From assembly GCF_019145475.1 (NCBI RefSeq), contig NZ_JAHTKI010000017.1:1-64000 (forward strand): 64,000 nucleotides of DNA, read 5' to 3'. Shown here in pieces: positions 43,739-52,293 of the stretch. A program made the position numbers and the translations under genes. The notes under the pieces are model-generated. The model was given only the letters and a program-made list of their open reading frames with translations. It was not told where the DNA came from and did not search any database. This DNA comes from Pseudomonas botevensis (lineage in GTDB: Bacteria; Pseudomonadota; Gammaproteobacteria; Pseudomonadales; Pseudomonadaceae). The first letter of the stretch is position 1. Every line of letters begins with the position of its first letter.

Positions 43739-44743
43739 ATGAAGGAACCCACTTCTCTCGCCAGCTGGACCCGTGCCCTGCGCAAGCAACTCGACGCGCT
43801 GGGGCTGGACAGCATCGCCCTCTGTCAGCAGGCCGGCCTCGATCCGCAATTGATGGACGACCCGAACGCACGCTATCCGCTGTCCGGCACCACCCGCCTG
43901 TGGCAGATCGCGGTGCAGGTCAGCGGCGATCCGGCCATCGGTTTGCGGGTGTCGCGGTTCGTCAGCCCGACCACGTTTCATGCGCTGGGTTACGCGCTGG
44001 TCGCCAGTGGTAGCCTGCGTGAGGTGTTCGAGCGGATCGTGCGTTATCACCCGGTCGTCAGCGATGCCCTCGAACTGGAACTGAGCCGCAACGATGACCG
44101 TTACCTGTTCCGCCTGAAAATCCCCTCCGGCAATCCCGCGCCAGCCTTTGAGGCCATCGATGCGTTCGCCGCGATCTACGTGCGCACCTGCCGCAATCGC
44201 CTGGGCCGCGACTACGCGCCGCTGGCGGTGTACCTGCGCCGCCCGGTGCCCGAGGATGATCACCCGTGGCACAAGGTCTTCCGCGCCCCGGTGCATTTTG
44301 GCGCCGCCGAGGATCGCCTGGAATTCGCCCTTGCCGACTTCGACAGCCACCTCGACGACGCCAACCCGGAACTGGCCGAACACAACGAGGCGGTACTCAA
44401 ACGCACCCTGGCCCAACTCAAGCCACTGACCTGGGAGCGCAAGGTACGCGATGCGATCGAAGAACAACTGCCCGACGGCGAACCTTCAGCCGAACGGATC
44501 GCCGAAGCCCTGCACCTGAGCCTGCGCAGCCTGCAACGGCACCTGGCGGACGAAGGCTGCCGCTTCGACACGCTGCTCAACGAAAGCCGCGAGAACCTGG
44601 CGCTGCTGCACCTGCGTGATCCGCAATGCTCGCTGAGCGAAATCAGTTATCTGCTCGGGTTTGCCGACACCAGCAGCTTCAGTCGCGCGTTCAAGCGCTG
44701 GACGGGGATGACGCCGGGTCAGTTTCGGGATCAGTTGCGCTGA
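43739..44743 (+). CDS. AraC-family regulator with Arabinose_bd-type N-terminal domain
   Basis: A 334-residue regulator. The N-terminal domain of about 210 residues (RYPLSGTTRLWQIAVQVSGD, FHALGYALVASGSLREVFER) is the type found in OruR- and GbdR-unrelated AraC proteins. The C-terminal AraC DNA-binding domain includes EALHLSLRSLQRHLADEGC and SEISYLLGFADTSSFSRAFK. It is divergent from the desaturase gene with a 100-base spacer, so it is the likely regulator of that gene and itself. Confidence 0.85.
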   Translation: MKEPTSLASWTRALRKQLDALGLDSIALCQQAGLDPQLMDDPNARYPLSGTTRLWQIAVQVSGDPAIGLRVSRFVSPTTFHALGYALVASGSLREVFERIVRYHPVVSDALELELSRNDDRYLFRLKIPSGNPAPAFEAIDAFAAIYVRTCRNRLGRDYAPLAVYLRRPVPEDDHPWHKVFRAPVHFGAAEDRLEFALADFDSHLDDANPELAEHNEAVLKRTLAQLKPLTWERKVRDAIEEQLPDGEPSAERIAEALHLSLRSLQRHLADEGCRFDTLLNESRENLALLHLRDPQCSLSEISYLLGFADTSSFSRAFKRWTGMTPGQFRDQLR

Positions 44744-44761
44744 CAGGTTTTGCATGATTGA

Positions 44762-45445
44762 TCAAATGGTCGCCAACGCCCGCAATCGCTGCGCATCCAG
44801 AATCACGATCTCGCCGTAAGCCAGTCCGATAATCCCCTGCCCCTGCAGCTCCTTGAGAATCTGATTGGTGGTCTGGCGCGACAACGACAGCATCGACGCC
44901 AGTTGCTCCTGAGGCAGTTGCAGAACCCGGCGTGGTGGATCGAGTTCGCCGTAGCCTTCGGCGATCATCAGCAATCGGTGAGCGAGGCGGGCCGGGGCCG
45001 GCAGCAGGCTCAGTTGTTCGAGGTTGATGAAGGTCAGGCGTAGTTTGTGGCTCATCAGCAGCGCCAGGTGCCGCCAGTACACCGGCTGTTCCTCGAGCAG
45101 TTTGAGCAACGTGGACTGCGGGATATTGATGAGGGTGCACGGGCCGACGGCATAGGCGTCGTGGGTGCGGGGCTGGCCGTCGAACAGGCAGATTTCGCCG
45201 AACCAGTGCGGCGCTTCGACCAGGCTCAACAGCGCCTCCTTGCCCTGCTCGCTGACCGCGCCGATGCGCACCGCGCCATCCAGCACGGCGTACAGCCCGC
45301 AGGGCGGATCGCCGCGCTGAAACAGCCGCTGCCCCGCCGCCAGCCGCCGCTCGCGGGCGTTCGCCAGCAGACTATCCTGAAAGGACAACGGCAGATGACT
45401 GAACCATTGCCCGGTCATCAGGCGTTCGCGCCAGACCTTTTCCAT
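44762..45445 (-). CDS. Crp/Fnr-family transcription regulator
   Basis: A 227-residue regulator. The cyclic-nucleotide-binding-type fold is at 20-130 (RLFQRGDPPCGLYAVLDGAV, GEICLFDGQPRTHDAYA), followed by a dimer helix and winged helix with LPQEQLASMLSLSRQTTNQI. The four-cysteine cluster of Fnr is absent, so it is not an Fe-S oxygen sensor. The ligand is unknown. It is divergent from the DUF962 gene. Confidence 0.88.
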   Translation of the reverse strand: MEKVWRERLMTGQWFSHLPLSFQDSLLANARERRLAAGQRLFQRGDPPCGLYAVLDGAVRIGAVSEQGKEALLSLVEAPHWFGEICLFDGQPRTHDAYAVGPCTLINIPQSTLLKLLEEQPVYWRHLALLMSHKLRLTFINLEQLSLLPAPARLAHRLLMIAEGYGELDPPRRVLQLPQEQLASMLSLSRQTTNQILKELQGQGIIGLAYGEIVILDAQRLRALATI

Positions 45446-45530
45446 GCACTCTCCTGAAGATTGTCGCCTGCCTGACAGAGCGAACCATAAACCCGGCGCA
45501 TGATTCGATCACCCTACAGGAGGAACAACA

Positions 45531-46055
45531 ATGAAAAGCCTCGTCGATCATTTGAGTCAATACGCCGCCTACCACCGTGACCCGCGCAACATCGCCAGCC
45601 ACTTTATCGGCATTCCGCTGATTGTGGTGGCCGTGGCGGTGTTGTTGTCGCGCCCGGAAGGGTCGGTGGGCGGTTTGTGGTTATCGCCGGCGGTTGTGGT
45701 CGCACTGGCCTCGGCGTGGTTTTACCTGCGCCTGGAACTGCGGCTCGGGGTATTGATGACCGTGCTGATGGGGCTGTCGGTCTGGGCCGGGCACACGCTG
45801 GCGCAACAGAGCACCCTGGTCTGGCTGAGCAGCGGCCTGGGGATGTTCGTGATCGGTTGGGCGATCCAGTTTGTCGGCCATCACTACGAAGGGCGCAAAC
45901 CGGCGTTCGTCGATGACCTCACCGGGCTGATCGTCGGCCCGCTGTTCGTGGTGGCGGAACTGGCGTTCATGCTCGGCATGCGCCACGAACTCAAACGCAC
46001 CATTGAAGAGCGCGTCGGGCCGGTGATGCTTCGCGGGCACAGGACCGTCCATTGA
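45531..46055 (+). CDS. DUF962/Mpo1-like membrane protein
   Basis: A 174-residue protein with four hydrophobic segments. The opening MKSLVDHLSQYAAYHRDPRN and SHFIGIPLIVVAVAVLL are typical of the Mpo1/YGL010w family, as is FVGHHYEGRKPAFVDDL. In yeast Mpo1 is a dioxygenase of 2-hydroxy fatty acid breakdown; the bacterial role is unknown. AGGAGGAACAAC precedes the ATG. It is divergent from the Crp/Fnr gene, which may control it. Confidence 0.85.
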   Translation: MKSLVDHLSQYAAYHRDPRNIASHFIGIPLIVVAVAVLLSRPEGSVGGLWLSPAVVVALASAWFYLRLELRLGVLMTVLMGLSVWAGHTLAQQSTLVWLSSGLGMFVIGWAIQFVGHHYEGRKPAFVDDLTGLIVGPLFVVAELAFMLGMRHELKRTIEERVGPVMLRGHRTVH

Positions 46056-46060
46056 GAGAA

Positions 46061-46094
46061 CCGGGCGACGCGCATTCCAACGCACGTCGCCCGG
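46061..46094. terminator. Bidirectional terminator before the GMC gene
   Basis: CCGGGCGACG pairs with CGTCGCCCGG around a loop of about 14 bases. It lies between the convergent DUF962 and GMC oxidoreductase genes. Confidence 0.65.
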
Positions 46095-46100
46095 CCTGTT

Positions 46101-48311
46101 TCACAACGCGCCGAAGGTCACCTGCACCGTCAGCGCCCCCTGATTGTCGGCAAGCCCGACACCGTAGCGTCCCTCCAGATCATCGTTGATGCACAGCTGC
46201 AACTCGCCTTGCTGGCCGGCAGGAATCTGCGCCAGATCACCGATCAGAAATGGCTGGCCGGAACTGCCGATCCGCCCGATCAACGCCCCTTCACTGGCCC
46301 CCGGCAAGGTGTAGCCGGGTTTGGCGATCAGTCCCGGACTGCCATTGCCATCGACCCTGCCGCCGGCCGGACTGGCAAACCACAGACCGCTGACATAACG
46401 CACCAGACGCGGACTCGGCCCGTTGATCTGCACCCCGGTGCCTTGCCACGGCTGATTGGCCTGGACCTGGACCGTCGCCGCTTTCAGATCATTGGCCAGG
46501 GTGTCGCCGGCCTGAATCGACAACGCGGCGATGGTCAGGCTCGGGTTCGACGTGCCGGTGCTGGGGAATACGCCATCGCCCACCAGGAACAGGTTTTTGT
46601 GATCCCAACTGCGCTGATCCTTGTCGACCACCGACTTGCCCGGGTCATCGCCCATGCGGTACGTGCCCATCAAGTGTCCGGCGCCCTGGAAGCTGTAATC
46701 CTCCCCCTTGTAGGTGAACAGCCCCGGCGGCAGCGGCTTGGTCAACTCGGTGGCGCCCAGCAGTTCGGTGATGATGTGGGTGGCGAGAATCTTCGCCTGC
46801 CGGAAGCCTTCCTTGGTGTAGTCGGACAAGTCGTAGTGGATCTCCGGCCGAGGGATGCCCAGCCGATCCTTGTACTGCGTCGACGGCACGATGTAGCAAT
46901 CGGCATTGTCCGGATCGTCCTCCACCTGCTCCACCAGAAAGCCGATGCGGAATTGACGGATCAGCAGGTCGTTGAGCTTCTGCACCAGCGCCGTGCCGTA
47001 CAGCACCTGCTGTGGCCCCGAGGCGGGAGGCAGCGGGTTGGTGGCGCTGTTGTTCGCGCCATCGATCAGGTCCGCGACGGTGACATACGGATCGCCCACC
47101 GGCCAGTTGAAGCCTTCATTGCCGATTTCGATCCGCCATGCCGCGCGCTGGCTACGGAATTTACCGTCGCGCAGGCTTTCGATGCCGGCCGTGGACACTG
47201 GCCCACGATACGGGAACACCTGCTTGCCTTCCGGCATCAGACCCCAGGCCAGATAAATCGGGTGATCAGACAGGCTGCGCCCGACCTGGCCACTGCTGTT
47301 CGCCACACCTTTGGGCCACGCCGGGCTGGCGGAGTTGAGCAGCAGTTTCGGTGTTTCAATGGCATGGGCGGCGATCACGTAACGCTGGCCGATCGCAACG
47401 CCGGTGCCGGTAGGCGGGCCATCGCCCAACTGATACTGGATGAACTCGATGCCGCTGATGGACTTGTCCGCCGCCACCGTGACCTTGCTCGCCACGGTTT
47501 TGTAGAGCACCCGCACATTGCCGGTGTTCAACGCATTGTTCAGGGTGACCGTGGCATCGTACTTGGCCTGGATCGGGCAGATCGGCGTGCAGTTGGTGTT
47601 GCCTGCGCACACCCGGCGGCCGGCGTACGGCTGCGAGTTGCGTCCCGCCGGTGTCGGGCTGACCACCAGCGGCAAACCGTCGAACGACTGCCCCTGCACC
47701 GCCGCGACAAAACTGCCGTCGACCAGCGACAACGGAATGCTGGTCATCGGGAATTGGTAGCCGGTGGGAAACGTCATGCCCAGATAGGCCTGATCGGCGA
47801 CATTGGCCGCCACGCCGATTTCCGCTTCGGCACGGCAGTAGGCGCTTTGCAGATCGTTGTAGCTGATCGGCCAGTCCACCCCCACGCCGTACAGCGACTT
47901 CAGGCGAAAATCGTTGGGCACCATGCGCAGGCAGGTGGCTACCCAGTGCCAGGTGGTGCCGCCGCCGACCCGCTCATAGGTGCTGGTGAAGGCCAGCGGA
48001 CCTTTCTGCACCAGATAACTGACCTCGGGGTTGTCCCAGCCGAGAATCAGATCGGCGATGGTGGCCCGGGGGGCGTTCTCCTTGGCCGGGTCCCGAGGCG
48101 TGTCCAGGGTACTGACCGGTGGATAAGGTGACTCCGGCGTCTTCAGGGTCGCGGTGTAGAAGCGCTCCAGATATTGATTGCGATTGGCCGGAACCTCAGG
48201 CCCCGACTCCAGCACCAGCACTTTCACCCCGGCCAGGCCCAACTGATAGGCAATGATGCTGCCTGCGAGGCCCGCGCCGACGATCACCACATCTGCTTGT
48301 TCGGTACTCAT
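46101..48311 (-). CDS. GMC-family oxidoreductase with C-terminal LecA-like domain
   Basis: A 736-residue flavoprotein. Residues 1 to about 590 form a GMC-type dehydrogenase: FAD-binding VVIVGAGLAGSIIAYQLGLA, YERVGGGTTWHWVATCLRM, CTPICPIQAKYDAT and the C-terminal GTSNPSLTIAALSIQAGDTL. The last 100 residues do not belong to GMC. They resemble the galactose lectin LecA (PA-IL): EGALIGRIGSSGQPFLIG and LQLCINDDLEGRYGV match CGALVMKIGNSG and YNDVPGTYGNN. The lectin's calcium residues are only partly kept. No Sec or Tat signal peptide is visible. It is the last of three coupled genes with a small subunit and a cytochrome c. The substrate is probably a sugar or polyol, by family. Confidence 0.82.
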   Translation of the reverse strand: MSTEQADVVIVGAGLAGSIIAYQLGLAGVKVLVLESGPEVPANRNQYLERFYTATLKTPESPYPPVSTLDTPRDPAKENAPRATIADLILGWDNPEVSYLVQKGPLAFTSTYERVGGGTTWHWVATCLRMVPNDFRLKSLYGVGVDWPISYNDLQSAYCRAEAEIGVAANVADQAYLGMTFPTGYQFPMTSIPLSLVDGSFVAAVQGQSFDGLPLVVSPTPAGRNSQPYAGRRVCAGNTNCTPICPIQAKYDATVTLNNALNTGNVRVLYKTVASKVTVAADKSISGIEFIQYQLGDGPPTGTGVAIGQRYVIAAHAIETPKLLLNSASPAWPKGVANSSGQVGRSLSDHPIYLAWGLMPEGKQVFPYRGPVSTAGIESLRDGKFRSQRAAWRIEIGNEGFNWPVGDPYVTVADLIDGANNSATNPLPPASGPQQVLYGTALVQKLNDLLIRQFRIGFLVEQVEDDPDNADCYIVPSTQYKDRLGIPRPEIHYDLSDYTKEGFRQAKILATHIITELLGATELTKPLPPGLFTYKGEDYSFQGAGHLMGTYRMGDDPGKSVVDKDQRSWDHKNLFLVGDGVFPSTGTSNPSLTIAALSIQAGDTLANDLKAATVQVQANQPWQGTGVQINGPSPRLVRYVSGLWFASPAGGRVDGNGSPGLIAKPGYTLPGASEGALIGRIGSSGQPFLIGDLAQIPAGQQGELQLCINDDLEGRYGVGLADNQGALTVQVTFGAL

Positions 48312-48823
48312 GACGACGCTCCCTGTTGTCCGCTGGCCGGAACCCCGGTGAAGTCTTCAAGGCTCGGCGGCTCGCTGTTCCAGTAACCGAAGAAAAACTC
48401 GCTGTAACCCATCGGATGGGCCTGGGCGATTTTCCATGCCCAACTGTTGGTGTAGGCCTGATCGGAGACCACGGTCTGATCGCCCGTTTTGGCGACCTTG
48501 TCCACGTCATAGGGCTGATACCAGACGCCCAGCAGCCAGAGCTTCATGATCGCGCGGGCGGCCTGGGCCGCTTGCGTGGTGGCCGGCTGCGTGCCGTTCA
48601 TCAAAATGGCCTGGGCGATCTGATCCGGCGGCACCTTGTCCGCCGCCAGCGTCGCGTACTGGGTCAACAATCCCTGCAATACGCTGATGGTGATGCGTGG
48701 CCCGACGAAGGCCAGGAACTGGGTCGGCAGCCCGACCGGGTCGACCTGCGGCGCAATGAACGATTGCGGGATGCCGGTCAGGGCCGATGACAGACCGGCG
48801 AAATTGTCCAGATCGGTGCTCAT
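48308..48823 (-). CDS. Dehydrogenase small subunit (sorbitol/gluconate dehydrogenase type)
   Basis: A 171-residue protein resembling small subunits of membrane FAD dehydrogenases (PF12318 / gluconate dehydrogenase subunit 3 type). LPTQFLAFVGPRITISVLQG, QAARAIMKLWLLGVWYQP and SNSWAWKIAQAHPMGYSEF-like stretches support this. The start ATG 48823 has AAGGAG upstream and overlaps the cytochrome stop; it overlaps the GMC start at its end. Typical partners carry a Tat signal, but none is seen here. It likely helps assemble or export the flavoprotein. Confidence 0.75.
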   Translation of the reverse strand: MSTDLDNFAGLSSALTGIPQSFIAPQVDPVGLPTQFLAFVGPRITISVLQGLLTQYATLAADKVPPDQIAQAILMNGTQPATTQAAQAARAIMKLWLLGVWYQPYDVDKVAKTGDQTVVSDQAYTNSWAWKIAQAHPMGYSEFFFGYWNSEPPSLEDFTGVPASGQQGASS

Positions 48824-50187
48824 GGCTGACTCCTTGTCGCGCCCGTGGATTGCGCGCGTTCGAGCAGGTAGGTGAAGTCCGCGAAGCTGGTGCGCGGCGA
48901 CTCGGTGACATGGGTGGCGGCGTTGCCGTGACAGGCGATGCAGCTGGAGGACGCCTGCGGCACGGTGCCCTGGATGTAGGTTTCCAGGGTGGCGTTGGCG
49001 AGGAACGAAGGTGCCGGCCGGCCCAGCGGTTCGGTTTTGGAGATCTGGCACGGCGGCTGCGGCGTCAGCGTCGGCCACTGGGTGCTGATCAATTGATAGT
49101 TGGCCCACACGCTCTTCGGATTCACCGTGCGCAGCAGCGTCTGGTAAGTGCTGTTGAGGGTCTTGGTAGCAGCGGTCAGCGGTTCTTCACGAACGATCTG
49201 CGAAGGCGTGGCCTTCACCGCCGGGTTCCATGGCCGGGGCGGTGGCTGATTGACTTCGGCCTTGCTGCTGGCGTTGTAGAACAGGTACGGGCCTTTGCGT
49301 TCGGCCTCGGGCGTGGTTTTTTCCGGCACGTTATCGACGTGTTCGAAGGTCGACCAGACCCACTGCGGTGCGCTGCTGGTCTTGTGTACGATGTGCAGCC
49401 CCACCAGCCCGACCGGTTCGGCCTTGCAGGACTCCGGCACCACCGGCCCTTTGCTCGGGTCGCTGTTGCCCGGCGTGTAGACCAGCGCATCGACGGTGTG
49501 GAAGTTCTCGCGTTTGTCATTGCCGTCGAGGACTTTCCACGACGCCTTGACCATCAGCGAACCGACTTCACTGGTTTTCGGATCGCCGCAACTGAACGCC
49601 ACGGTATTGCTCGAACTGGCCTTGAAAAACGCCTGTTGCCCCTCGACGCTGTACAGGCCGTTATTGACGATATCGTTGAACATCGGCTGGTTGACCACGA
49701 TTTCGTTGCGCGTGTAGACGCCGGCCTGGTCCACCAGCGGTCCGCTCTGGAAAGGCTGGATAAATTCGTCGAGGACATCCGGCACCTTGCCCATCTGTTG
49801 CAGAAGGCGCCCTTCTCCGAGCCCCTCGCACGCCTTGGGAACATTTGCCGACGCGCTCCAGGACGCCGGTTTCTGGCCGTTGGGCAGGAAGATCTGATAA
49901 CTCTCTTTCCAGCTTTCCCAGACCGTCGCGGCGTCCTGCTGGCCGATCTGGGTGCCGCTGTTCGGATCGCCGTTATCCAGCGCCGGCCAGTTCAGCGCGA
50001 TGAACGTCTGCCATGACATTTCATCGAAGTTCTGTTGCAGGCTGGTCAGGGAAAACGGTGGTGTGGCCGTGACATCGAAGGGTATTTGCATGGACAGCGT
50101 GGGGTCGGCATAGGCCAGGGGACTGAGGATTGCGCCAAACAACGCACACCCCAGCCACGGCCGGTGCCTGTGGACTTCCATTCTCAT
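48820..50187 (-). CDS. Exported mono-heme cytochrome c-type protein
   Basis: A 455-residue protein with a Sec signal peptide (HRPWLGCALFGAILSPLAYA). A single heme-attachment motif SSSCIACHGNA lies about 35 residues from the C-terminus. The large N-terminal part (LQQNFDEMSWQTFIALNWPA, FHTVDALVYTPGN) is not a standard cytochrome; I know it only as an unnamed region of similar proteins. Start 50187 follows AAGGAGATAACG. It is the first gene of the operon. It probably accepts electrons from the GMC subunit in the periplasm, in place of the usual three-heme subunit. Confidence 0.72.
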   Translation of the reverse strand: MRMEVHRHRPWLGCALFGAILSPLAYADPTLSMQIPFDVTATPPFSLTSLQQNFDEMSWQTFIALNWPALDNGDPNSGTQIGQQDAATVWESWKESYQIFLPNGQKPASWSASANVPKACEGLGEGRLLQQMGKVPDVLDEFIQPFQSGPLVDQAGVYTRNEIVVNQPMFNDIVNNGLYSVEGQQAFFKASSSNTVAFSCGDPKTSEVGSLMVKASWKVLDGNDKRENFHTVDALVYTPGNSDPSKGPVVPESCKAEPVGLVGLHIVHKTSSAPQWVWSTFEHVDNVPEKTTPEAERKGPYLFYNASSKAEVNQPPPRPWNPAVKATPSQIVREEPLTAATKTLNSTYQTLLRTVNPKSVWANYQLISTQWPTLTPQPPCQISKTEPLGRPAPSFLANATLETYIQGTVPQASSSCIACHGNAATHVTESPRTSFADFTYLLERAQSTGATRSQP

Positions 50188-50346
50188 CGTTATCTCCTTG
50201 GCATCAGGGTCCAGGAGATACGCCGGTCCGTCATGGACTCTTCACTGCGCCTCCTGGCACAGACTGGAGATTAGGTAAGGAATAAGTCCGGGTTGGCAGG
50301 CGGTTAGATCGAATCGCGCTAACAGTAATAACTGCATCAGCAACGA

Positions 50347-50406
50347 CGCTCCCACAGTGGATCGGTGTACACCGTCCACCCGTGGGAGCGGGCTTGCCCG
50401 CGAAGC
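50347..50406. repeat. GTGGGAGC-type repeat and terminator after cysA
   Basis: GCTCCCAC near 50348 pairs with GTGGGAGC at 50381, and the second half continues GGGCTTGCCCGCGAAGC, a common Pseudomonas repeat. It lies just past the cysA stop and may end the cys transcript. Confidence 0.6.
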
Positions 50407-50414
50407 TTTTGATC

Positions 50415-51404
50415 TCAGAGATTGGCGACTTTCTGCCAGACCTTCGGCTTGAAGAACAGCGTCTCGCCCTTCGCCAGCCCCGTCAGGCTGTCGTGATCCT
50501 TGACCACTTCGGCCTCGATCAGATCGGCCTGCCCTTCGACCTTCAGCGTCACCCGTGTGGTGGCGCCCAGCGGCCGGATATCGCGCACTTCGGCCGCATG
50601 GTGATCCGCCAGTTCATGCCGCGACAGCGACACTTCGTGGGGACGGAACAGCACATGATTGTCATCACCCAGGTGCAGGCGGTTCGAATCGCCGAGGAAG
50701 TGATAGACGAAATCGCTGGCCGGGTTTTCGTAGACGTCGCCCGGTGAACCGATCTGCTCGATCACGCCCTTGTTCATCACCACGATGCGGTCGGCGACTT
50801 CCATCGCTTCTTCCTGGTCGTGGGTCACGAACACCGAGGTCAGGTTGATGTCTTCGTGCAGCCGTGCCAGCCAGCGGCGCAGCTCCTTGCGCACCTTGGC
50901 ATCGAGGGCGCCGAACGGCTCGTCGAGCAGCAGCACTTTCGGCTCCACCGCCAGGGCGCGGGCCAGGGCGATACGCTGACGCTGGCCACCGGACAGTTGT
51001 TCCGGATAGCGATCCGACAGCCAGTCCAGTTGCACCATGTTCAGCAGTTCGTGAACCTTGGCAGCGATCTGGCTCTCGTTCGGGCGCTGGTTTTTCGGCT
51101 TCATCCGCAGGCCGAACGCGACGTTGTCGAACACCGTCATGTGGCGGAACAAGGCATAGTGCTGGAACACGAAACCGACGTTGCGATCACGCACGTCATG
51201 GCCGGAAACGTCTTCGCCGTGGAACACGATGTTGCCCTGATCCGGAGTTTCCAGACCGGCGATGATCCGCAACAGGGTGGTCTTGCCGCAGCCGGACGGG
51301 CCGAGCAGCGCCACCAGCTCACCGCTGCGAATGTCCAGGCTGATATCGTTCAGCGCCTTGAACGCGTTGAAATTCTTGCTGACGTTACGCACTTCGATCG
51401 ACAT
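50415..51404 (-). CDS. cysA: Sulfate/thiosulfate ABC transporter ATPase CysA
   Basis: A 329-residue ATPase. Walker A is LGPSGCGKTTLLRIIAGLE, the signature is LSGGQRQRIALARAL and Walker B is VLLLDEPFGALDAKVR. It opens MSIEVRNVSKNFNAFKALND, typical of CysA, with a C-terminal TOBE-like domain. It is the last gene of sbp-cysT-cysW-cysA, matching the P. aeruginosa order. It drives uptake of sulfate and thiosulfate. Confidence 0.94.
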   Translation of the reverse strand: MSIEVRNVSKNFNAFKALNDISLDIRSGELVALLGPSGCGKTTLLRIIAGLETPDQGNIVFHGEDVSGHDVRDRNVGFVFQHYALFRHMTVFDNVAFGLRMKPKNQRPNESQIAAKVHELLNMVQLDWLSDRYPEQLSGGQRQRIALARALAVEPKVLLLDEPFGALDAKVRKELRRWLARLHEDINLTSVFVTHDQEEAMEVADRIVVMNKGVIEQIGSPGDVYENPASDFVYHFLGDSNRLHLGDDNHVLFRPHEVSLSRHELADHHAAEVRDIRPLGATTRVTLKVEGQADLIEAEVVKDHDSLTGLAKGETLFFKPKVWQKVANL

Positions 51405-51407
51405 GAA

Positions 51408-52280
51408 TTATTCCTCCGCGGCGCTGGCGCGCAGGCGGTTGATACGGTTTTCGCTCCACTGCTTGAGCAGCAGGATGAAGAGCGCCAGGATCAGCAACAG
51501 GCTCGCCACGGCGAACGCGGCCACATGGTTGTATTCGTTGTAGAGGATCTCGACGTGCAGAGGCAAGGTGTTCGTCACCCCGCGAATGTGCCCGGAAACC
51601 ACCGACACCGCACCGAACTCACCCATGGCCCGCGCGGTACACAGCACCACGCCATAGATCAGGCCCCATTTGATATTGGGTACGGTGACGTGCCAGAACA
51701 TCTGCCAGCCATTGGCGCCGAGCAGACGCGCGGCTTCCTCTTCCTGAGTACCTTGCTCCTGCATCAGCGGAATCAGCTCACGGGCCACGAAAGGCACGGT
51801 GACGAAGATCGTCGCCAGCACGATACCCGGCAGGGCGAAGACGATCTGGATGTCGTGATCCTGCAACCACGGTCCGAACAGGCCTTGAGCGCCGAACATC
51901 AGCACGTAGACCAGACCGGCGATCACCGGCGATACCGAGAACGGCAGGTCGATCAGCGTCACCAGGATGCTCTTGCCACGGAACGAATATTTGCTCACGC
52001 ACCACGCGGCGCTGACACCGAACACCAGGTTCAGCGGCACCGAAATCAGCACGGCGATCACCGTGAGTTTCAGCGCCGACAAGGCATCAGGTTCAAGGAT
52101 CGCGGTGAAAAATTCACCGATGCCGTTCTTCAGACCCTGGGACACCACGATGAACAGCGGCAGCAACAGGAACAGGGCGAAGATCAGCCAGCCAAGGCCG
52201 ATCAGGACTCTGCGCGACGTGGCGCTGCCACGGCGCGCGGCGTTGGCCGAGGACGCGGCCGCAATAGACGATTGGGACAT
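51408..52280 (-). CDS. cysW: Sulfate ABC transporter permease CysW
   Basis: A 290-residue permease with about six membrane segments. Motifs include LPFSVSPVIAGLVYVLMFG and the EAA loop EEEAARLLGANGWQMFWHVT. It forms the channel with CysT. Three bases separate it from cysA, so the genes are co-translated. The N-terminal 20 residues are a low-complexity Ser/Ala stretch. Confidence 0.93.
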   Translation of the reverse strand: MSQSSIAAASSANAARRGSATSRRVLIGLGWLIFALFLLLPLFIVVSQGLKNGIGEFFTAILEPDALSALKLTVIAVLISVPLNLVFGVSAAWCVSKYSFRGKSILVTLIDLPFSVSPVIAGLVYVLMFGAQGLFGPWLQDHDIQIVFALPGIVLATIFVTVPFVARELIPLMQEQGTQEEEAARLLGANGWQMFWHVTVPNIKWGLIYGVVLCTARAMGEFGAVSVVSGHIRGVTNTLPLHVEILYNEYNHVAAFAVASLLLILALFILLLKQWSENRINRLRASAAEE

Positions 52281-52293
52281 GGTTCGCGCCTCC

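Noticed and set aside
46209..48131. A 640-codon open frame antisense to the GMC oxidoreductase gene
   Set aside because: Low-complexity, arginine- and glutamine-rich product without family features. The GMC frame is clearly real.
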